Below are positions 56,385 to 64,000 of a DNA stretch of 64,000 nucleotides, piece by piece. A program made the position numbers and the translations under genes. Within the stretch, counting starts at the first letter, position 1. Each line of letters starts with the position of its first letter. Source of the stretch: Gonatopus flavifemur (Eukaryota; Arthropoda; Insecta; Hymenoptera; Dryinidae); assembly GCA_018340375.1 (NCBI GenBank), contig JAFFJZ010000025.1, positions 2,247,501 through 2,311,500 on the forward strand, in the 5' to 3' direction. Under the pieces are notes generated by a model. That model saw only the letters and a program-made list of their open reading frames with translations, did not search any database and was not told where the DNA came from.

Positions 56385-56515
56385 CCGAAACACCGAAATA
56401 CCGAATAACCGAAATACCGAATAACCGAAATACCGGATAACCGAAATACCGAATAACCGAAATACCGAGTAACTGAAATACCGAATAACCGAAATATCGA
56501 ATGACTGGAATATTG
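56385..56515. repeat. 16-bp minisatellite CCGAAATACCGAATAA
   Basis: About eight units in a row with few changes, decaying to the right. The preceding GTGCTGTTCGGTATTCTCGG resembles hAT-type termini rich in CGGTA, so this may mark the 3' end of the hAT element that follows; I could not find its partner. Confidence 0.85.
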
Positions 56516-58488
56516 AAAGAAAATCATTATATATAATCGAGTTATATCATTATATAAATACTACTTTGTGTTTCATTTATTTTTCATAATAATTATACGG
56601 AATTTTGAAAAATTTATATAAGTTTTTTATTCATAGAAAGAAATACGAGTTGATCTACATGATCAGAAGTTAAGCATGTTCTTGTATCTGTCACGATGTT
56701 TCCAGCACAACTAAGAATTCTTTCTGATGGAACATTGCTACCCAACATACAAAGATATTTCTTCGCTAACAAACCAAGATTTGGAAAACTGGCAACATGT
56801 GATTGCCACCATTTCAAAGGGTCTTCGTTGATATCAATTGTTGGCGATTTTTCATACATTTCTACTTCTTCGTCGATTATCTGTTCTATACTGCGAGATT
56901 TTCCTGACGAACGTGATGTAGGTTTCAAGATAGCAGCCAATCCAGATAACTTTTTGATTTTCAACGGAGGCTCATCATCTTGCCTCGCAGCAGGATGAAG
57001 GTTTGAGATCATGCAGGCTTCAGACTTTATAAGTTGAATAAGAGCTTCTCGATCAGACATGTCTTCAAATTTGAAACGTGGATCCAAACAGGTAGCTTTT
57101 TTCAATAAATTCGAACATTTCACAGCTTCATAGCGTTCTTGTAGAGGTCTAGAGATAGTTGACTTCATCTCGTTGAGCAACAAAGTTTCATCGAAATCAT
57201 CATCCAAGTCTTCATTATGCTCCGAATTTTCTGCAATACATTCTTCATTCAATATTTCTTTGAACTTCAGGAATACGGGCCATATACTCGAACATATTCA
57301 TCGCCGCACATATGTTCACATAATGCTTCAAGTGGTTCAACGAAGCTAATAAAACGCTTTAATAAATGTCCTTCACTAGCTGACAATGAATGATTTCGAT
57401 ATTTGCTTTTCCCAGTTTCGGAAAATAACGTTACAAGTGCAACATGGTTCTCAACCACCACTTTAAGCATGCGTAACACAGACCACCAGCGAGTTTCACA
57501 AACGGAAGGAATATCGCGTTGTGGTAGATTCAAACGTTTTTGAATATCTCGAAGATTTTTTCTAAGCTGCCAACTATGTGCAACGGAGTTTTGCATTATT
57601 CGGGCTTTCTTGATTGCATCGATAATATAAGAACATTTGATTGCTTTGTTGATTCCAATGTTCAAAGTATGACCGAAACAACTGATATGGTTCCATTGTA
57701 ATAGACGAATACATTTGAGAATATTGGCGCCATTATCTGTTGTGCATCCACTAATTTTATCGATTTCTATATTCCATTCTCCAATGAAGTCTAATAATGA
57801 GACTCGTAAATTTTCACTTGTATGATCCGTGTCCAGTTTACGGCATCCAAGACATAAACGGAACATTTCCCAACTACTATCAATAAAAGGAGCTGTCACA
57901 GTTATGTACGGTTCCATGACTGTAGATGTCCAGCAATCAGTTGTGAGCGCCAAATAATTTGCTTGCTTGAGCATGAAAGAAATCTTCTTCTTAACATTAT
58001 GATACAAAGCAGGTACTTTAATTTCAGAAAAAGTTGTACGACTGGGTAACACGTAATTTGGTTGTAATTTCAAAATCATTTGACGAAATCCTGGATTTTC
58101 CACGACATTGTACGGCATCATATCTATACACATGAACTTCGTTATAGCATCGGTAAAGGATTCAGACGTTTTTTTATCCAATAATTTGAATCTATCCAGT
58201 TGGGTTTGTTTCAATTTCTGTTTATTAGTAACATTTGGAGGAAATGGAGTTGCTTGAGTTCTCATCATACTACCTGAAAGTTGGACTTGAATATCTTCTA
58301 TATCCTCACTACATGCTATCGCCTCATTCAACGATCTCGGGTCATCTTCATTGTCTTCATCTCTGAACGAACTATATGGAAAACAAGATGAACTAGTTAT
58401 GACTAAATACTTCAGTTCTTTATAATCATCATTATACTAAAATATTTGTGCTAAATTGATTAGGTAGATACCAGTTGGTCTGATTGTA

Positions 58489-58671
58489 CACTGTAAAAAG
58501 AAAGTCTTGAATTCAGATTTTGGCATGGCTGACTTTAAGACGCAGCCAAAACCAGCCTGTTTTGCGCGTAAAGTAAGACCAAGAAACAATCGCCGACACA
58601 ATGGAAAGAGCTGAATTTCAGTCAGTTTTAAAACTAAGACGCAGCCAATTTAAGTCATCCTTTTTACAGTG
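58489..58671. mobile_element. TA-flanked MITE, CACTGTAAAAAG termini
   Basis: CACTGTAAAAAGAAAGTC (58489) and GTCATCCTTTTTACAGTG (ending 58671), with TA on both sides. Inside, AAGACGCAGCCAA occurs twice directly. The termini are related to those of the 13-14-kb MITEs. The 73-codon ORF starting at 58601 is not supported. Confidence 0.85.
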
Positions 58672-58679
58672 TAAAATAG

Positions 58680-58960
58680 TTCGATACGTCGTTGACTCGA
58701 CAACGATTGTTTCGACCGTAAATTGGCCCGAATTTCCAAAGTGGAAGTGGGATTCAGAAAATCAAGGTATATTACACGTGTCTATACCGAAAAAAATAAC
58801 TCATTCAACCTATTGGAGTTAAGTTAATTGTGGAACATGGAAACCGGTATCAAAACTTTAGTGAAGGCAATTTCAGATTAGTAACAGCAACTAAAGTCGG
58901 ATAAATAAGATTCGAATATAGTTGAGTCAACACTCATTTTCCTTATCCAAACATCAACAA
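58680..58960. other. No recognised gene
   Basis: Intronic spacer of the hAT gene; nothing recognised. Confidence 0.3.
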
Positions 58961-58961
58961 C

Positions 58962-59301
58962 CCGGGAGAACATAAATTAGATCCACGTGAATCTACAAAG
59001 TGGAAAAATTAAATCTGTGCAGATCAACTTAGATCTATTTTCATCAATGAGGTTCTCTTGATTTCACAAAAAAACACTCCTCATCAACCATCTAAAAGTG
59101 GAGAAAATGTGCAGTTGATGCAGGCAAATGGCGATTAAGTGCTGTGAAATTTTCTTTTGATTTAGATCTACGTAGATCCAATTAGATTTGTTTAGATATG
59201 AATATATCCGTTCAAATCTGAATAGATCTACAATATTCCATTTTTTAGATCTGAAGAGATCTAATTAGATTTACTGAGATCTAAAGTATTCTTTCCCGGG
59301 A
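58962..59301. mobile_element. TAGATCT-rich foldback with CCCGGGA ends
   Basis: CCCGGGAGAACA (58962) and TTCTTTCCCGGGA (ending 59301) are inverted; AGATCTA, TAGATCCA and AATTAGATT recur on both strands between them. Confidence 0.7.
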
Positions 59302-59507
59302 ACTGTATCTAGTTGCCGGAACTCATTAGGAGTAAGGGGAACTAATTATTTTTTCTATGTATTACCCCCGTGCCGCAACCTTAATATTTCTTGTGGAATG
59401 TTACAACCCCAATCATGGGTGATATTTTGGCGCATGCAATAATCGCATCTTGATATCGATGAAGTTTGGATCATTTATCTACGCAAAATTTTCAAGGCAC
59501 GTACCCA

Positions 59508-59690
59508 GATAGCAGAATTTTGGAAAAAGCATCCATTTTGAATCATTTACGAATTGAAAAAAGAATTCTCGAAATTTCAGTGAAATAGAGTTCTTGGAGA
59601 ATCCAATAAGAGCTACATAGCTCGAAATGAATTCTCCAAGACTCCTATTTCACTGACATTCGAAGGATTCTTTTTTTGCTATCTGGGGTA
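59508..59690. mobile_element. MITE with CCCAGATAGCA termini
   Basis: ACCCAGATAGCAGAATTTTG (59509) and TTTGCTATCTGGGGTA (ending 59690). AGAATTCTCGAAATTTCAG, GTGAAATAGAGTTCTTGGAG and CTCCAAGACTCCTATTTCAC form the inner palindrome. Same terminus type as the 859-bp element at 23527 and the scrap at 38871. Confidence 0.8.
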
Positions 59691-59939
59691 CAAGAATAAG
59701 TTGTTTCATAAATACTGATCGCAAAATAAATTTTTCAAGATCTAAATCATCATCAACGGGACTGGAGAGGTGGAGCTGTTTACATGTACAGATTTGTCAG
59801 CATCTGATTCAGAACTGCCAGATTGACTCCGACTTTGAGGAAAATAGTACACCCAAATATCGTCTCACGTATATAAGTTACGTATGTACATAGGTTAAGT
59901 AGGAAGTTAACTACGTGTCAGAGCACGTATATATATTTC

Positions 59940-61250
59940 AAGTTCAAGAGTTTTAGGTTACACGCGCGACTTTGTCGCGAAAAGAAAAACATAAACAATT
60001 CATTAAAGTTTATCCATTTGACTTGGAAAACACAGGGAATTCAAAGAAGCACGGAGGGCATGACCACGAGGGAATATACTATACGGACCACGCTGTTTAC
60101 ATTCGCAAAGAAGGGGAGGCCTCAGGGAAACCGCGACCATAAAATCGTACACGAGGGTGGACTAAATCGGACGAGGGGGTGATTCGAGGGAACAAACACA
60201 AAGGGTAAAGGGAAATTCGAATGAAGTAGCACGTGGGGGATGCCCCGAGAGGGATAACCTTCACGCAATACTTCACCGAAAACCACCACACTGGCACTCT
60301 CACTCCGGATGGACGATACGGCAGATGCGAGTTAATCCAAAACTAGGTCCCCGTGGCACCGTACACTCACCGTATTCCAAGTTACGCGAGAAAACTTCTC
60401 AGAGGCAAACGTCGCCGTGGCTCAGTCACATGAGAAGTGAGAATCCAAGATGGCCTTTTCTTCTTCTTCACCGACGGGTGAGTTCGCAAAATGATACACG
60501 GAACCCCGTCGGTGCCTTTCCGTTGGAGCTCGCCTGTTGAGCTCGTTTCATTGGTTCTGACGGTGATGGTCTCTGATTGGTCGTTGGATGAGTGTCGGTA
60601 TAGGTGGGACGGGGGTTCTGTCCTTCTCCGATTGGCTGATTTTTCCCGTGTGAGAGTGACGGGAGGTGTCGGGGTTCGGATCGTCTCTCTCGTCCATTTC
60701 TTCTTCTCTTCCAGGGGCATGTTGAACGGCGCATGCGTCCTGCTTCTTTCCTTCGGGTTGATGGCCTTGGCGAGAGGGCGATAGAGGGCGTTTCTTCCTC
60801 CACTGTTGGTTGGCCTGAGGTGAGAGAAGATGGACTCCCGTGATTTGTGGATCGTCCTCCGGTGGTAAGGGACCGCCGTATCACCTCGTGGCAGATGGCG
60901 TTGCCTTCTCGGGGCAGGAAACCTCGACAAATCATAGAAGGACAGGGATGAGAGGAGGTCGGGATTGGTTGAGGAGGGGAAATGTGTTCCCGATTCTCAT
61001 GTGAGCGAGCGACAGCAGTGTTCTCTCTAGCGAACTAAAGTGTTCGCAAATGACATGACAAACTCTAGCGATGGTGCGCGGCGCCACCCCGCGATTCTCT
61101 TTGTGACGAGATATCACGTCACAAAGTATACATGAAACAATGGTTGTAATGCATTGATGTTTTAAGTGAACTTGATGAAAACTTTCTTTTCTTCCTTGAT
61201 AACAATTCGATATGGGAGACGATGAAATTTCTCCTATCGGTTTCAATACT
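59940..61250. other. GC-rich, CpG-containing island with clustered CCAAT-type motifs
   Basis: Base composition changes abruptly to GC-rich against an AT-rich background. CCAAT/ATTGG motifs cluster at 60550 (CATTGGTT), 60575 (GATTGGTC) and 60629 (GATTGGCTGA), with CCAAGATGGCC at 60447. Long ORFs on both strands (182, 155, 104 and 97 codons) are arginine/serine/proline-rich and overlap one another, as expected for GC-rich noncoding DNA. It could be a promoter region or part of a large unidentified LTR. No gene is called. Confidence 0.4.
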
Positions 61251-62342
61251 GTTTCTGAAACAGAAATTCATGATTTCTTATCAAACACTGAAAACAATTT
61301 TCACAGGATGTCATCAAATTTCATTAATCCCTTCAGTTACAATCAGTAAAATATTTTGTTATGGTGACCAAACTTTTGTGAACTGAATAAAACTTTTGTT
61401 GTTTTAACCAAAGACTTTTGTTGATCATATTTCAACAAAAACCTCTCGTTAGACCAACGACCATTTTTTTGCCCCAACAGAACATTTTCTCAGTGTAAAT
61501 TTACGATGGAACTCTATGTTTTTCTCGTATTTCATAGGATTAAAGGAGAATTCATATGGTTTCATTGGAAAATTCTTATAGGTAGGAGAAATACCAATTA
61601 TTCGAAAAAACACGGCTATATTTCTCCAAATAATTCCTACTTTTTCTGTAGTAATTTCACGATGAAACCACATAAGTTTCTCTGAAATCGTATCGGTTCT
61701 TATAAGAACGGATAGGGTTTTATCGTAAATATCACACAAAAAAAAAGAAAAAAAAATCTCATGGAAACTGGTTGGAAGAATTGTATCGTTGTTCATGACA
61801 AATTTCTAGCAGAGTTTCAATTATCACATGTAAATTCTATAAATTCCTAAGAGAACAAAGACCTTTGAGGTTAAATGTATAGGTTCTGTTAGTAAATTCA
61901 CATTCATGGGATGTTCACTGGATATTCAAATGTAGAAAAACCTCAATGCACCTTTATTGCACATTCCTTGAACCTTCATGGTCCTTTAGGGATCTCCCAA
62001 TTTTATACATTTTCGATACATTTGAATTCACAAAGGACTGACTTGGAAGTTTCGATCGATCTATGTATAATATAATATACGTACACACTACACAATATTG
62101 AAAATTCTGCAAGATGTTATAAAGTGTAAATTATTTTCAGTTCAATATCAAAAAGCACCATCAAAAAAAGTTCTGAATAGGCTTATATGAACTTCTATAT
62201 AACTCTTATTAGAAGAAGAATTCTAATTCATTTCAAAGACCACATTGATCATCAATAAAACAGCTTCAATGTGTATATTCCCGATTTAGAGCTCTCTCAG
62301 AAATCTTTTTGAGATTTCATTAAATGCTAAGCACATGTAGTA
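61251..62342. other. No recognised gene
   Basis: AT-rich intronic DNA of the hAT gene. A 115-codon minus-strand ORF at 61449-61796 has no recognised motif. GGTTTCTGAAACAGAAATTC near 61243 is a small palindrome. Confidence 0.3.
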
Positions 62343-62473
62343 CCCAGCCAGAAATGGAAATTTTTCGATATCAAATTGATATCGAATCGATATCATTCAC
62401 CTCGAAATCGTCTCGAAATTTAACAGATCTATATCGAAATGATATGGAATCGACATTGAATTTCTAGTTGGGT
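62343..62473. mobile_element. Short TA-flanked MITE, CCCAGCCAGAAAT termini
   Basis: CCCAGCCAGAAAT (62343) and ATTTCTAGTTGGG (ending 62473), with TA on both sides; rich in TCGATATCAAATTGATATCGA-type palindromes of the GATATCGAAT kind. Confidence 0.75.
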
Positions 62474-62835
62474 AAATAGCTCAGAATGTTATTGATCACT
62501 GCATTTTTTATATGAGCATACATATATTATGATACCGCATAATACTATCCCAAAAAATGTACTGTCTTACCTTGGAGAGATCCTTGCGTTTATATCACGC
62601 TTTTCGTTCTGTAATTCGTAGTATTGTTTATGATGATTACATCTCAAATGTGACATTAGATTAGATGTGTTTCCGTATTTCACTGATATTATTTTCTGAC
62701 AAATCTTGCAAACTGCACTACCCTTTTTCTGATTCTCAAAATATTGCCGAACATGACTACAGTGTAAGAATTCTTGTTTTATTTCCTTGTCATTCACATA
62801 AAATATGTGAATTAAGGAAATAAAAAGGGGGATAT

Positions 62836-63609
62836 TGTAAGGGTACACTATGTAGAATATTATAAGGGAAGAGAGAAGTCGTTATCAAACAGGTAACGAT
62901 ATCGATACCACATTTCGTGGTATACGGAACAAGGGAGGGGAACAAGAGAGAATAGTAGTAGGAGAACCAATGTAGCCCTCTTGGTCTTCAACCTTCGGAG
63001 TATACGGACGTCCGAAACACGAGCAGACAGCTCAAAGAAAAGGAATTGACACGCCAAAGGAAAAAAGGAGTTTGCATTCGTGATACCGAGGACTAAGACC
63101 AATGGACCAAAAATCAAGAGCTCACTAAAAAAGAGAAAAGAAAAGATAAGTTTTTCAACATGTATACATACGTCTCTGTTCACGTGCACGTTTAATTTGT
63201 CATATCTCTCGTTTTTCTCTCTTTTCCTGTATTCAATTTGAATGACAACAAGTTGTAGTTTAATGTAAATGACGGACAACGGAACCTTTCCGATATATAT
63301 TGAACAATCAATACAAATTAACGACTATGACATATCATCTATTACTTCATGAATAATGTTGGAAAGTTGATAAGAAGCTACCAACTCGGCTTGTGAGTTT
63401 GAAAACTAAAAGAATGTATCAACTATCCAACCGATTATTGTAAAGCGAAACCATAATTTGAATATATTATATTGATTTATATTATATTTGACTCATAATC
63501 ATGTAAAATCATTTCATTCCTTCGTCTTTACTTCTACTTTCTAAATTTACAGTATTATTGTGATATCATTTCGTATGAGTGGCAATTTGTAAATAAACGA
63601 ATTGTTACA
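62836..63609 (+). repeat. 5' LTR of a plus-strand LTR retrotransposon (element continues off the window)
   Basis: A 774-bp block begins TGTAAGGGTACAC and ends AATTGTTACA, a TG...CA pair with inverted TGTAA/TTACA ends, directly followed by a primer-binding site. AAATAAACG at 63590 could be the polyadenylation signal and GATATATATTGA at 63291 a TATA-like element. The partner LTR must lie beyond 64000; the expected duplication would start GATAT. It has inserted upstream of the BED exon of the hAT gene. The minus-strand 139-codon ORF at 62860-63279 has no recognised motif. Confidence 0.72.
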
Positions 63610-63611
63610 AT

Positions 63612-63629
63612 TGGCGCCCAACGTGTCCG
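63612..63629 (+). other. Primer-binding site, TGGCGCCCAACGTG type
   Basis: TGGCGCCCAACGTGTCCGG starts two bases after the LTR. The first 14 bases match the well-known site complementary to a lysine tRNA 3' end, used by many retroelements; the last few differ. Confidence 0.82.
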
Positions 63630-64000
63630 GTAAAATTTTATTAAATTATTTTGAATCCATTTTAATGTGTCGTGCTATTTATTCTTAAAAAAAAAAAAAA
63701 TTTTGTCAAATTCAAGGTCTCGAACGAAAAATATTTTAACATATGTGAATATTGTTCGAATGTAAAAATTATGTATAGAAATTTACTTGCGTGTATCGTG
63801 AAAAATAATTTATATAAAATTCAAAACCAAATATCATACAATATAATTCGTCCCATTGAAATGATTAGTTAAACGCAGGTGTGTGATCGAATAAAATCAA
63901 CGTTGAATAGTGAAATCATAAACACAACGTCTATACAACAGCAAGACCTAAAATCAAAACATAGAAGTCTCTTGTAATGATCAATTTTAATTCAACACAT
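63630..64000 (+). other. Untranslated leader of the LTR retrotransposon
   Basis: AT-rich, with an A14 run at 63689 and no gag-like frame yet; the 66-codon ORF at 63672-63872 is not recognised. Coding would begin beyond the window. Confidence 0.5.

Larger units (their letters stand above)
56614..62756 (-). pseudogene. ZBED-type hAT transposase, frameshifted, 4.2-kb intron
   Basis: The BED-finger exon 62756-62571 (VCKICQKIISVKYGNTSNLM, SHLRCNHH; acceptor CACTGTAG, donor GTAAGA) joins in phase to the large exon 58371-56614 (acceptor CCATATAG). The large exon has the hAT RNase H-like core: YLALTTDCWTSTVMEPYIT, SGCTTDNGANILK, HISCFGHTLN-like and CETRWWSVLRML. It also has the C-terminal dimerisation domain: LKWWQSHVASFPNLGLLAKK, then NVPSERILSCAGNIVT and LVFLSMNKK. 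A one-base indel near 57282 separates the two halves, the only lesion I see in the core. N-terminal exons before the BED exon would lie beyond 62836, where an LTR element has inserted. The intron is filled with MITEs and a GC-rich island. ORFs on the plus strand are shadows. Confidence 0.85.

Noticed and set aside
60325..60935. Overlapping Arg/Ser/Pro-rich ORFs of up to 182 codons
   Set aside because: GC-rich island effect; overlapping on both strands and no recognisable domain.
62567..62848. BED-finger ORF as a separate 93-residue gene
   Set aside because: A good acceptor at 62756 and donor at 62571 join it in phase to the hAT catalytic exon; the residues before the acceptor are intronic.

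Overview
The window looks like a transposon-rich, AT-rich stretch of an arthropod (most likely insect) nuclear genome. The reasons are eukaryotic splice sites in several genes, no bacterial-style operons, and an insect-type transposon mix: mariner, a DD41D mariner relative, Transib, hAT/ZBED, Kolobok-like, Gypsy-type LTR, many foldback MITEs and several tandem satellites. I found no convincing single-copy housekeeping gene. The only non-transposase proteins are an acidic C-terminal tail at the left edge, a CIDE-N-like gene that appears to travel with a transposase, and a ubiquitin-protease-like protein that has lost its catalytic residues.

Layout. 0-6.5 kb: acidic gene tail, a 308-bp satellite array and a 1.6-kb hairpin. 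6.5-15.6 kb: a Kolobok-like element with TTAA duplications and a decayed transposase, two 244-bp tandem arrays that share a CGAAACGTCG box, a tRNA-like unit and MITEs. 15.9-27.8 kb: a two-gene unit (C2H2-finger DDE transposase-like gene, then a spliced CIDE-N gene). The last big exon of the second gene was hit twice, by a Gypsy-type LTR retrotransposon (TTAAC duplication, LTRs differing at two sites) that itself carries an 859-bp DNA element, and by a coding-intact mariner (TA duplication). Removing the insertions restores the frame at both sites. 27.8-37.7 kb: foldbacks, palindromes of 1.1 and 1.6 kb, a LINE RT scrap and a ~190-bp repeat. 37.8-38.6 kb: USP-like pseudoenzyme. 40.5-47.9 kb: MITEs, a 1.47-kb non-autonomous hAT with a perfect 8-bp duplication, a 63-bp higher-order repeat, two more tRNA-like units and a mariner scrap.

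47.97-55.67 kb: a DD41D mariner-type element with ~400-bp inverted repeats whose transposase ORF is split by a 5,665-bp Transib. The Transib has RSS-like CACAGTG termini, inverted 121-bp subterminal arrays and an apparently intact three-exon transposase (689 aa). 56.6-62.8 kb: a ZBED-type hAT transposase (BED exon, 4.2-kb intron, frameshifted catalytic exon). 62.84 kb to the end: 5' LTR, primer-binding site and leader of a plus-strand LTR retrotransposon that runs off the right edge.

The main story is layered insertion. Host frame, target duplication and guest termini can be read at single-base resolution at three or four places, giving a relative order of transposition events. All family assignments come from motifs recognised by eye; no database search was run.
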